Source of the DNA: Lanius collurio
Taxonomy: Eukaryota > Chordata > Aves > Passeriformes > Laniidae
Assembly: GCA_020086605.1 (NCBI GenBank)
Contig: JACBWW010000049.1
Coordinates: 4,044,469 to 4,108,468, forward strand
Direction: 5' to 3'
Length of the DNA stretch: 64,000 nt
Position numbers and translations under genes: made by a program. Under the pieces are notes generated by a model. It made no database searches. It worked only from the letters and a program-made list of their open reading frames with translations, and had not been told where the DNA came from. Position 1 is the first letter of the stretch; each line of letters starts with the position of its first letter. This document shows positions 50,501-59,900 of the stretch, in pieces.

Positions 50501-53173
50501 GGGATGGGAGAACATCTCTAGGATCAAATTTGGGCAGGAAAACATTGTCATCCCTTCTGCATAATAACATGCATCATAGCAGCACTGCTCTGATAAACAT
50601 AGATCCTGTGCTGTCAGTTACAGAGAACATCATGCACACATCAGTCCTTCCATGGTGTTTTCCGGGTAAGGTCTAATCTGCAGTGGAGCATAGAGTCCAG
50701 TCCTTAGACAGAAGTGATAGACACATCAGTGTTCCTGCAGCATCATTTATAAAATTGTGGTAAAAAATAAACATTTTTGTATTCTTAAATAGAATTCCTG
50801 CCACAATGAAGTCTTGTTAATGACTGAACCACCATGAAAGTGCCAGATTGTTCTGTGTAATTTCAGAAACTAGGAAAACATCTTTTACAATGTCCACTAG
50901 GGAGTTGTCTTTTAACTTGATACAGTGTAGTTTGAAAGCTCAAAACTAATCTTTAAGGTAAAATACCTTACTGCTGTATTAGTCTAAGCTCCTTTGGTGA
51001 CCAAAATTGGAATCTTTTCCAAGGACAGGAGGGGTAAGAATCAAACATTCACTTTGAGGAGGCTCATATTTGGAGTTCATCTCATAATCACAGTTCTTCT
51101 TTGCAGCTGGACAAAGTGGATAAAGCTGTGGTGGAACAACTGACAGCAAAGGTGGAGTTGGCAGAACAAGCCCTTGCTGCAAAGCAGCTCCAGATAGATG
51201 AAATGAAGCAGCTAATTGCTAAGCAAGAGGAGGACCTTGAAACTATGTCTGTGCTCCGTGCTCAGGTATCAGCTCTTCTTCACAAACTGGCTACTCCCCC
51301 GATCCAGTATTCAGAAACCAGGAAGTATTTCATGGCTCACTCTGGAATACTGAATATGTTTTCTCAAAAGAAGGATTCCCCTTACTTGGCTTACCTTGCA
51401 GATCCCTGCAGAGCCTTTACCCACTATATTCTAGGGCTCTGTAGGAGGAGCTGTGTATGCTGGAGTCTGGCACAACAAACAGAATTTGGGAGTAGATGTG
51501 TATTTAGAACCACTGCCTTAAGAATCACTGTGTATGTTTTAGGGATGATTTTACTCAAACCAGCATGTGTTAAGTGACTAAAAAGGGTTTGCCTCGCATT
51601 TAAGGCATAGAACTGGCATCTTGGCCTGGTTCCACTATCTGAGCCACAGATTTGTCAGTGTAATCAGTCAAGTCACCTCCTCACTGCTTGTCTGTGCCTT
51701 GTTTCTGTTTCTGTACAGCAGGGGCAATAGCTATGTCCCGGGTAAGACACTCGGAGTATCTTTTACACAGTCCAGAAACAGTTAGGTCTCCTTCACCTTG
51801 TGAGAAGTGCAGGTCTTGGCTTTGCAGTGTGTGGGTGTTTTGAGTAGATGCAGATTATGATACAGATTTGTGATTTTGATGTGTAATAAATGAATATGGT
51901 TTAGTCATTTTCACCCTGATTTAATTTCTCTGATCAGATGGAGGTTTATTGTTCTGATTTCCATGCCGAGAGGGCAGCGAGAGAGAAGATCCATGAGGAG
52001 AAGGAGCAGTTGGCTGTCCAGCTGGCATACCTGCTAAAAGAGCAGCAAAACCTTGAGGATCTCAGCCGGTAAGAACAGACTTTGGCTGAACTGCCTTTGC
52101 ACTGCCCTGTTACTCTCTCTACTGGAGTTGACCAACACTGTCTTGCAAGCATCTCAGTGGAAAGACAACTTTTCAGACATTTCTTGCATAATTTGAATTT
52201 AAAAGGAGGAAAAAAAGTGAATTGGCTGACTTCTCACTTTAATTTTCTGGTAGAATCCCTGTTAAGTGTGTTAGTTCTTAGTTGCGTGCCTTAGTAAGTT
52301 TTACTTTGGGATGATTCATGCTTGGTAAATTCTCCCTGTTGATCCATGTGAGTTTCTTTGGGTTCTAGCATCAATTTTAGCAGTAAGTCTGCAGCTAATC
52401 TTGCTGCTTGTGTGCCAGGGATATCTGCTGCTTCTGCAGGAGGCAGTGGTGAGTACACAGTTCTGAGTACTGTGGTAGTTGAATCAAGATACATTTCACA
52501 TTAACTGTACACTAAGCCCTTTTTCCGGTATGACTTGCTTTTCCACTTTAAGCATATTTGCAGTTTTTCCTGAACAGCTGAGAGTCCTTGGAGCTTTCCA
52601 GAGAAGTGTGTCCTAGATCCCTAGGTGTGTGGCTGCCCAAATCCTGCTGCTGGTGTCAGTTGCATGACCTTGATTTCAGCAGGCCTCTGGCATGATCTCA
52701 CAAAGCAGTGGCATTTCTAGGTCCTCTTTCTGAGCATCAGTTGTGAATTAAATGCATGACCAGTTGACAGGAGTCTGTTTTCAGAGCCCTTGACTTGTTT
52801 ATTCTCCACAGAGCCTCTCTGGCAGACATGCAGAGTCGCCATGGAGCCAGGATGCCGGATCGGGAGCACTCGCCTCACCTTGTCCAAAGAGGTACTTCAA
52901 GCACATTCTCCTGCTCTTGGGGTCAGGTTCACATTAAACCAGCTTTGCTTAGCTGCAGGCAGCTTCCCTCTGGCTATTCTGGCAGCTGGGTGGCTGCAGA
53001 GAGCAAAATCAGGTAATACAATAGGTAATCATTCATCTTCTCTGCTTGCAGGAACCAATAGTCAAGACTGGTCAGAGCAGCAGAATATTTCAATTTATTC
53101 ATGTCCTAAATGTGAAGAAATTCTACCTGATTTGGACACACTGCAGATTCATGTTATGGACTGCATTAACTGA
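38359..53173 (+). CDS. OPTN: OPTN, optineurin (complete coding region, 13 coding exons)
   Basis: Optineurin is a cytosolic ubiquitin-binding adaptor acting in selective autophagy, Golgi and vesicle traffic, and TBK1/NF-kB signalling. Joined exons: 38359-38524, 40202-40404, 42580-42735, 43737-43813, 45889-46023, 47148-47229, 48458-48573, 49236-49385, 50358-50451, 51107-51265, 51938-52068, 52812-52891, 53052-53173. All junctions are GT-AG and keep frame, giving 556 residues (555 if the downstream acceptor of exon 5 is used). Landmarks: N-terminal NEMO-like coiled coil (about 36-120; Glu50 as in human), LIR motif SFVEI at 168-172 with the preceding acidic Ser context, long coiled coils, the UBAN ubiquitin-binding segment with [11 protein letters not shown] from Asp453, and a C-terminal zinc finger with Cys534, Cys537, His550 and Cys554. 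The region between the LIR and the middle coiled coil is the most divergent from mammals. Confidence 0.98.
40202..40404 (+). CDS. OPTN: OPTN coding exon 2
   Basis: Encodes [20 protein letters not shown] and the following coiled coil (residues 56-123). Acceptor TTTAG, donor AATG|GTAAAT. The reading frame continues into the intron to a stop at 40440, which is a read-through artefact. Confidence 0.95.
40405..42579 (+). other. OPTN: OPTN intron with perfect hairpin
   Basis: A 2.2-kb intron, AT-rich in its first part. It carries a perfect inverted repeat at 41361-41387. No extra exon recognised. Confidence 0.75.
41361..41387. repeat. Perfect 12-bp inverted repeat with 3-nt loop
   Basis: GATTGTGTAAGT, loop ATT, then ACTTACACAATC. 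All 12 pairs match. The right arm also reads as a reverse-strand copy of a splice-donor-like sequence. Too short for a microRNA precursor. Confidence 0.9.
42580..42735 (+). CDS. OPTN: OPTN coding exon 3 (LIR exon)
   Basis: Residues 124-175. Carries the coiled coil [20 protein letters not shown] and the LC3-interacting region [10 protein letters not shown], with Phe169 and Ile172 as core residues and Ser168 at the place of the TBK1-phosphorylated serine in mammals. Acceptor CCCAG, donor AAC|GTAAGT. Confidence 0.96.
43737..43813 (+). CDS. OPTN: OPTN coding exon 4
   Basis: A short, fast-evolving exon of 77 bp encoding [20 protein letters not shown] and a few more residues. Acceptor TCCTAG. The donor AC|GTACGT is chosen because it gives the phase needed by the next exon; other GT dinucleotides 4-8 bases on would break the frame. 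Confidence 0.82.
45889..46023 (+). CDS. OPTN: OPTN coding exon 5, NAGNAG acceptor
   Basis: Encodes [20 protein letters not shown] and the coiled coil after it. The acceptor is AAGCAG at 45886-45891: splicing after AAG includes an extra Arg (start 45889), splicing after CAG omits it (start 45892). The Arg form aligns better with the mammalian RSRSAD block. Donor GAGAG|GTATGA. Confidence 0.9.
47148..47229 (+). CDS. OPTN: OPTN coding exon 6
   Basis: An 82-bp exon encoding [20 protein letters not shown] and an acidic tail EEESSEA. Acceptor TTCCAG, donor GCT|GTAAGT. Confidence 0.94.
48458..48573 (+). CDS. OPTN: OPTN coding exon 7
   Basis: Encodes [12 protein letters not shown], then [17 protein letters not shown], strongly conserved coiled coil. 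Acceptor AAAAG after a T-rich tract, donor AA|GTAAGG. Confidence 0.96.
49236..49385 (+). CDS. OPTN: OPTN coding exon 8
   Basis: Encodes [20 protein letters not shown] and [20 protein letters not shown]. Conserved coiled coil. Acceptor GTCAG, donor AA|GTGAGT. Confidence 0.96.
50358..50451 (+). CDS. OPTN: OPTN coding exon 9
   Basis: Encodes [20 protein letters not shown] and [11 protein letters not shown]. Acceptor AAACAG, donor GAG|GTAAAC. One of the less conserved coiled-coil exons. Confidence 0.93.
51107..51265 (+). CDS. OPTN: OPTN coding exon 10
   Basis: 53 codons: [20 protein letters not shown] and [17 protein letters not shown], leading into the ubiquitin-binding region. Acceptor TTGCAG, donor CAG|GTATCA. 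Confidence 0.97.
51938..52068 (+). CDS. OPTN: OPTN coding exon 11 (UBAN)
   Basis: Begins [20 protein letters not shown], the UBAN motif that binds linear and K63-linked ubiquitin. The Asp-Phe pair and the Glu altered in human familial ALS (E478) are present. Acceptor ATCAG, donor CG|GTAAGA. Confidence 0.98.
52812..52891 (+). CDS. OPTN: OPTN coding exon 12
   Basis: Encodes [20 protein letters not shown] and PHLVQRG. Acceptor CCACAG, donor G|GTACTT. The MQSRHGAR block is conserved. Confidence 0.96.
53052..53173 (+). CDS. OPTN: OPTN coding exon 13 (zinc finger, stop)
   Basis: Last coding exon: [20 protein letters not shown] then IHVMDCIN and TGA. This is the C2HC zinc finger that contributes to ubiquitin binding. 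Acceptor TTGCAG. Confidence 0.98.
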
Positions 53174-53925
53174 GTGATGCCTTCCAATTCTTCATCTTCT
53201 GGAATTTTACCTGCCAAACACTTTGGGTTTCTTTCTTGATTGCTCAAACAATGCTCACCTCTTATGTCCTGTGAAGGAGTTTTTCAGGGGGTTTCTCATT
53301 AATCCAGTGGGAAAAGGGTTACTCTTCCCTGCCCTGTAGTCACTAATTTTGCTGTAATCTGCTTTAGGGAAGGAGTTTTCATAGATTAACAACATGGATA
53401 TGCTACAGAACTCGCAGTGTGTCTGCTTCTATGAAACCTTTCAGGAACATTCCCCTGAAGTGCTCTGCTCTATGGCTGCCCTGCAGAACAGGGCTGAATC
53501 ACTGAAGTCAGAGGAGAGATGACATATTTGCTGATCAACTCAAAATATTGTGAGACTGTAAATACTTCATCTCTCTTACACTATATACCAAGAAATTAAT
53601 ACATGAAAAAAGCTGTTTGAGAAACTTTCAACAAAATGGAATAGTGCTGTATTCATCAAACATTTGAAGTGAACCCCACTCTTTCTCCAGATGGCCATTT
53701 TATTGCTGCCCTTGTGACCATACTAATCTGATGTTAAATTTTTGGTGGCTTATGTAACTTCATGCTTTAGCCAGATGTGGGACGTTTAAAATGGATCAGC
53801 TAGGTCTGATATATGTAGCTCCTGGTATACTCAAGTCACTTGATTTTATAGAACTGTTAATTTTTATGATGTTGTCTTAATTTTTCTTTGTTATAATAAA
53901 AGCATTTGAACTTGTACAGTATTGT
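53174..53925 (+). other. OPTN: OPTN 3' UTR
   Basis: Non-coding sequence after the stop codon, moderately AT-rich, up to the first AATAAA-linked cleavage region. The exact end is inferred. If the second signal is used it extends to about 54020. Confidence 0.65.
53895..53900 (+). terminator. OPTN: OPTN poly(A) signal
   Basis: AATAAA 722 bases after the stop codon, the first canonical signal. A second AATAAA lies at 53992-53997. Confidence 0.75.
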
Positions 53926-54019
53926 AGGTAGAAAGGACTGAGATGGATGTAACCTAATTTAAAAAGAGTACAGTGGATTTTCACATATCAAAATAAATCT
54001 ATTACAATTATAAATTTAT

Positions 54020-55159
54020 CTATGCCTGTGAATACTTGGGAGACTTAAACGGGATTGCAAATTCCTATGTCTGGAAAACTTGTGTAGAAAGAACTGTTGT
54101 CGATTGGTTCTGTTCTTGCCCTCCCAGGTGCTTTTTATCTCAACAAAAGGGAGATAATCGGGGTTTTGCCCTTGTAATTTGTGTAAATTTTTTATTTTGT
54201 CACTGTTCTAATTATCACTTGTAGACTCTGGATTATTATTTTCTATTACAGCTCATATATAGCTTCATCCATAATTTCAGGTAACACAAGAGCTGACTGT
54301 TGTGAAGAGGTATTCATCAGCCTGGTTGCAACCTTCTTCATCAATTACAAGTAGTCCCAGCAGATGTAATCTCTTACTGGCATTTAATTGGTTCCTTGTG
54401 ACACTAGGATTTATGGGCTTTCTTTACCCTGAATCCAGTTTTATTATGGGAGCTTTGTGACAGTTACGGATTCTGCAATGGTCAAAATCTGATGGAAATG
54501 CTACTCGGCCAGAAGCAAACTAACAGAATGATAATAGAGCTGATTTCATCTGAGAGGTGTTAACTTTAATGAAAACACAGAAAATCAGTATGAAAGGCCG
54601 AAGAAGGAATAACTTACACATTCATCAAGTCAAAATAAATAATTTGCGGCGGTTTCAAAGAAAAGAGATCTTAGCACAGGAGTACTAACAAGAAAACATG
54701 GGCATTAGGTGGAGTAGGTCTTCTTAGAAAGATAAAAGAGTAGGTCTAATAGTTCAAATCAGGAGGGGCAAGGAACTCCAAAGAATAAAGCCGCGATACA
54801 CTGAAACCTGTTCATGCTGCAGGGACAATTATTTTTCTGTTGTCATTACTAACTACAGCCCAGCAATGAGCTTGAACATCCTCAGAAGTATTTTTCATCA
54901 AATTATTTATAGTTGTACCAAGGAAATACTGAACCAAACTACAAAATTCTGTCCACTGCCTGTGACAATAACTGGGATTGAATTTGCTGGTCTAACACAA
55001 GTGTTTACATTATTTAGGTTATCCAGATGGGGATGGCACCTGTGACCCCTCCCTGAGGCCACTCTACCCAGACATGAGCAACTCTGCAGCTAAATGGGCT
55101 TACCCAGAGCCTGTATCAGGAATAATGTGTTCAGCAGGACCAGGCATGTGATTCTTCCC
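54020..55159. other. OPTN-MCM10 intergenic
   Basis: About 1.1 kb without a recognisable gene or repeat, between the OPTN poly(A) region and the CR1 at the MCM10 promoter. Confidence 0.6.
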
Positions 55160-55527
55160 ACTGTGCTGGGCCACACCTCGAATCCCATGTCCAGTTTTTG
55201 CCCCTCAATTCAAGAAGGACATTGAGGTGGTGGAGGGTGTCCAGAGATGGGCAACAGAGCTGGTGAAGGGTTTGGAGCACAGGTCTGATGAGGAGCAGCT
55301 GAGGGAGCTGGGGGGGGCTCTGCCTGGAGAAAAGGAGGCTCAGGGGGAGCCTTCTCTCTACAACTCCCTGACAGGAGGGTGCAGCCAGGTGCGGGTCGGG
55401 CTCTGCTCCCAGACAACCAGCGATAGGACGAAAGGACATGGGCTCCAGCTGCGCCAGAGAAGGTTTAGGTTGGACATTGGGAGGAATTTCTTCACAGAAA
55501 GGGTGATTCCAACCTCATCAATCAACA
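55160..55527 (+). mobile_element. CR1 LINE 3' fragment abutting the MCM10 promoter
   Basis: Sense CR1, homologous to 36940-37270 (GGACATTGAGGTGGTGGAGG, GAGGAGCAGCTGAGGGAGCT, CTACAACTCCCTGACAGGAG, GGAGGAATTTCTTCACAGAA). After GAAAGGGTGAT it jumps straight to a CR1 tail-like TCCAACCTCATCAATCAAC, so about 130 bp are missing internally. It ends about 65 bp before the CpG-rich MCM10 promoter. Confidence 0.92.
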
Positions 55528-55539
55528 GCCCGCCATCGC

Positions 55540-55700
55540 CCGCCGCCTCAGCGGACACCCGCACCCTCCACTCCGCCCGCCCACAGCCGACATGGCGCCG
55601 GCTGGCGCCGCTGTGCCAGCACAAAAGATGACGCATGCTCGCATGCGCCGGAAGGGGCGGGCTCGGTCCGGCTCGAATTCTGGCGGGTAGCTGGGAGCGC
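55540..55700 (+). promoter_or_regulatory. MCM10: MCM10 CpG-island promoter
   Basis: TATA-less and CpG-rich, with two TGGCGCCG boxes (55593-55600, 55603-55610), an NRF1-like GCATGCGC at 55641-55648, an ETS site CCGGAAG at 55648-55654 and an Sp1 site GGGGCGGG at 55654-55661. This is a usual set for a housekeeping or cell-cycle gene. The start site is probably just downstream of the ETS/Sp1 pair. Confidence 0.7.
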
Positions 55701-55708
55701 GCGCAGCG
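55665..55708 (+). other. MCM10: Putative MCM10 non-coding exon 1 (3' end)
   Basis: Donor GCAGCG|GTGAGC at 55708/55709 follows the Sp1/ETS cluster and precedes the acceptor of the start-codon exon by 1.2 kb. The left edge is a guess. The same donor sequence recurs in the downstream minisatellite. Confidence 0.5.
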
Positions 55709-55724
55709 GTGAGCGGGTGTGTGA

Positions 55725-56135
55725 GGGGATCGGGACGTGCGCGGGGATCGGGACGTGTAAGGGGATCGGGACGTGCGCGGGGATCGGGACGTGTAAGGGG
55801 ATCGGGACGTGTGCGGTGAGCGGGTGTGTGAGGGGATCGGGACGTGTAAGGGGATCGGGACGTGTAAGGGGATCGGGACGTGCGCGGGGATCGGGACGTG
55901 TGCGGTGAGCGGGTGTGCGCGGGGATCGGGACGTGTGCGGTGAGCGGGTGTGTGAGGGGATCGGGACGTGCGCGGGGATAGGGACGTGCGCGGGGATAGG
56001 GACGTGCGCGGGGATCGGGACGTACGAGGGGATCGGGGCGTGCGCGGGGATCGGGACGTGCGCGGGGATCGGGGCGTGCGCGGGGATCGGGGCGTGCGCG
56101 GGGGTCGGGACGTGTGAGGGGGTCGGGACGTGTGA
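55725..56135 (+). repeat. 18-bp GC-rich minisatellite in MCM10 intron 1
   Basis: Twenty head-to-tail units filling 411 bp exactly: seventeen of 18 bp (type GGGGATCGGGACGTGCGC, variants ending TAA, TGA or CGA) and three of 35 bp that add a TGCGGTGAGCGGGTGTG-type segment. A decayed unit continues to about 56153. Because 18 and stop-free units keep frame, it produces long false open frames on both strands (RSPRTS-like and GIGTCA-like repeats). Confidence 0.97.
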
Positions 56136-56153
56136 GGGGATCGGGACGCACGG

Positions 56154-56914
56154 AGCGATCTCGGGGGATGGAGCCCGGGCACAGGGGTCGGCCAGCCGCG
56201 GGGGAGGGAGCCGTGGAGGTGGTCGGAGTTCCACTGGGTGGCGGGGGCGGCGAAGGGAGAGAGGAACCGTGAGGGGAAAAAGCGCGGGGTCCGCGGTGGT
56301 CACTGGCCTAGCCTGCTTGTGTGAGTTTTGCTGAAAATGAATATTCTGGAGAAAGAGAGAACTATCAAAAATGGAGCTTATGGGCGAAACAAAAGTTTCT
56401 GCAGCGGGAAGACCTATAAGCACAGTTTGTGCCTCATTCGGCCTTAGTGGATATCCCATCTTTCTTATCCATGGGCCATTCATGTCTGCCCACGCGGGTT
56501 GTTTTTCATGGACCCTTCTCCATGAAATGGAGAAACGCAGAATGTACACTTTTGAGAATAACAACTGTTCGACTTTAGTAACTAGTTAAATGCTAATTGT
56601 AATTATGGGGCAGGATTGGTAAGGTGGAAATGGTTATTTCTATGAGAACATGGTAGGCATTTCTTAGATTCTGTGTCTGTAATGGCCTTTTTTCTAAAAG
56701 TGGTGTCCTTCTGCTGCAGTGAGTTTAGCAGGGGTCAGACTTTTGATGTAGAAAATATATGTGAAGGTTTTAAATTTAGTGGAGTCCTCATCTGCGGCTG
56801 TGAACAAAACCAAGCTGGTGCACTGCAAGTTGTCAGATAAGGAGCCTGAACAAAATCTATATTTCTAGAAGAGGTATATGTACTTTAACAGTATCACTTT
56901 TGTTCTCCCCATAG
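56154..56914 (+). other. MCM10: MCM10 intron 1, non-repeat part
   Basis: GC-rich to about 56300, then ordinary intronic sequence up to the acceptor TAGCAG at 56912-56917, itself a NAGNAG site in the 5' UTR. Confidence 0.65.
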
Positions 56915-56963
56915 CAGAGAAGATTTTGCCTTGAGGGGCTCTTGCAGGAATCCTGGTGAAACC

Positions 56964-56970
56964 ATGGACG
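56964..56970 (+). CDS. MCM10: MCM10 coding exon 1 (ATG, 7 coding bases)
   Basis: The exon starts at 56915 or 56918 and is almost all 5' UTR. It encodes Met-Asp and one base. Context ACCATGG is a strong start, donor G|GTAAGG. The next exon completes Ala3 in frame, matching the MD-acidic start of the family. Confidence 0.93.
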
Positions 56971-59900
56971 GTAAGGGAGAAAATTCTTACTTTTGGTAGG
57001 AAGCTTGTCTTCTTGTCAGCACATTAGTTAATATGCTCAAGTGTTCAGAAAACCTGGTAAGGCTTTTAGCAAAAGAATTTACATTCCACTGAGTTTATTT
57101 GTGGAGTCTTTTGAGGTTGCCTCTTGTCATCCTTCTTACCACTTTCCTGTGAGGCTGCTCTATGCCTTTCCTGATTTGGTGTTTTCCTCAGCAGCAAGGG
57201 CTAAATCACTTTCTTGATTTGTTCAGAATTTCAGTTTTGCTATGTCTGCCCCATTCCTCTCTCTGTACTTGTCTTTTCTCTATTATTTGTCTCTTTGTCC
57301 CTATTTCTTTGTTCTCCGTGTTTTTCCATGAACAAACTATATCTAAGAATATGCTTTGTTACCTGCCTTGCATCTCCCTCTTCCCTTTCCATTGCCAGAA
57401 GCCTCATGGGTGTCTCTGTTGGCTACATCTTTAAGAGGCTCTGGGTTTTTCTGTGTAACAGCAGCTGCTGATCAAGGAGCTGCCAGGAGGAAAAAGGAGG
57501 GAAAGCCAGTGCTGAGTAGCTGGCAAGTTTTCTGCTGACTTGCCAGCTTGTGTCACAAGCTGAGAATAACCACATTTCTATCTGACCTCACATCAGAATC
57601 TAGCTGCCTTTAGCTAAAGCTGAAGTGGTTTTTTTTTAAATGCCACTTGCTGCTCTGATTTAGTTTCATTTGTCATTAGTTTGGAATCAGGGTGTCATGG
57701 ATGTTTTATTCCTTGGGTGCGTTCCTCTAACTGGACAGAAATAACTCTGAGTTTAATTTTTGCCTTAGCTGATGATGACTTGGATCTGTTGGCTTCCCTC
57801 TTGGAAGAAAATGAAGCAACTGAGGAGAGGAATTCTCCTGAGGAAGAAGATGCTCCAGAGGATGAGGGGGGAGAACCAGATGAATATGATGAGCTCTTTG
57901 AGGCAGAAGATGATGCGTCCTACACTGAGGAGGTTGATGCTGAGGACAGCACAATTGATGAGCAGAAGGAAAACCTGGCTATGCTGTTTGGAGATGTAGA
58001 TGACCTGCTGGAAGAGGAAGAGGCAGAGAAAGCTGTCCCCACTTCAGCTCCCAGTCAGGCAAAGGAGAAAACCAATGAAGAATTGCAAGGTTTCTCTAAC
58101 AGCATCTTTGATTTGTTTTATTGGATATAATCTGTCTCTAGAGAGCTAACAGGCAGGAGGTAGGGCCTGCTGCTTCTTGATGATGTCTGGAGAGGAAATA
58201 CTAAAGGCCTTGTGAAAGTTTCTAATTTCAGTTTTCAGTGCTCAGTGGCCAAACTCGCCAAACTTGTTTTACCTAAAGAAAGACAGAGGACTTAAAGCCA
58301 GGGAGACTAACATAGCTGTGCTGAGCAGGATGGGGAAGGTTGCCTGTGTAGCTGTGCAGTGTCTGAGGAAGAGGAATGTTGGCTCAGTCTTTAGGGCATC
58401 GGGTATCATCCTGGTATCTTTCACCAGCACGACAGTCCCTTCCCCCTCAGGGCTTGTTGATGGGAGGTTCTGCCATAAGAGTCAGTGTGCAAGCAGAGCT
58501 GGCCACAGCTTTCCTGTGTCCAGGCCATGTATTTGATTATATCAGAAGCACTTACTTATTCTAAGGGGTGCAATCATCAGCCATTTAAGTTGTCTTATGG
58601 TGAGTAGGAAAGTTTTATTCAACATGGGAAGGAACATACCACAATTAAGTAAAATATTTTCATGAGAGGAGCCAGCTCCAGGTTATATGGAAAACTTTGC
58701 CTTCACTGTGTAGAATCAAGTAAATCTGCATTGCGACACAAGTCTTCATTTTCTAATTTTCCATGATGCAGTAAAACTGCCAGACTTCAGGGATCTCATA
58801 AATCCTTTTTGCAATGGCTTCCTGCTGTCTTCATTATAATCTTTTTTCTTCTCCTTTCATTCCTAGCTGAGCTGAGAAAATTGCAAGAACAGATGAAGAC
58901 ATTACAGGAGCAGTTGCAGAAGACTGCTCTTGGGCAGCAATCCAGTTCAGGCCCTGAGAAGAAAACCCCTGGTAATGAGACTAATTAAATGGATTTATGA
59001 TTTATTGGCTTACCAACATGAATTTTTAGGCAGGACAAAATAATCCTGAAGTAGGCACTAAGTAGCAAGGAGGAATGGTGGTCTGGTGTATTCCCACATA
59101 GGTTGTTTCTTACAGCTACAGATTAAATCAGTTTGGGTCTCTGTATCATGGATTAGTTTTACACTGGACAGCTTTCATGACTAAGTGCTCCAGACTCTTC
59201 TGGAAGTGTCCCTTCTTTCTGGCAGATGTTGGTACACCCAGTATATGCAGCTGTGTTTGTTGCTCTAGCATGTTGAATGTAGTAATGAAACTTTATGGAA
59301 AAATTGCAAAGTAGAGGGATGTTTCTACTTTCCACAGCTTTGAGGTTGCAGTGACATCTGAAGTTTTAAATTGTCATGGGGAAGAGTCTTTGGGGTGTTT
59401 TCAGCTGTTGCATTCCAGCTGCCAACTTGGCTGAAGGGTTTCCATGGGGGGCACCGACTTAGACTTGTTATTGAGGAATTACATAGTTTGGAGCAGTGCT
59501 TAGTCTGAGTCCAGATCCCGAGGTCTCACAGTTTTTTGTTTCCTTGGCCAGGTAAATCTCTCTGTCCACCCTTAAAGGAAAGGAAAGTTCAGAAGCTGCA
59601 AGAATCACCAAGTTTCTTGGCCCAGCTGGGCAATCCTTTACTGCCAGCCAAGCAAGGAATGCAGAAATCAAAAGCATCCTCAGCAGGTACCATTCTCAGT
59701 CTGCCTTTCACTGAAACACACTGAGCTTCTGTCAAAAGCTTATAGTTCCTAGCAGTGGTGTGGACACATCCAAGACAGTGTTGTACTACTCAGTACACCA
59801 GGAGTGGTCTGATCACAGTGGCAGAGATCTCATTGATTACTGTATTTTTTGTAATGGGAACTATGCTCTTTTTTTTTTCTGCTAAAGAGAAAAAGATTCC

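Noticed and set aside
55592..55690. A 32-codon upstream frame in the MCM10 promoter (ATG at 55592, stop at 55688-55690)
   Set aside because: The ETS/Sp1 cluster at 55648-55661 suggests transcription begins downstream of this ATG, so it is probably not transcribed.
55358..56564. Three long overlapping minus-strand frames (274, 209 and 338 residues) with repeated RSPRTS or HVPIPA-like motifs, and plus-strand GIGTCA-like frames
   Set aside because: They are translations of the 18-bp minisatellite, whose unit is a multiple of three and lacks stops in several frames. No start context, splice logic or family resemblance.
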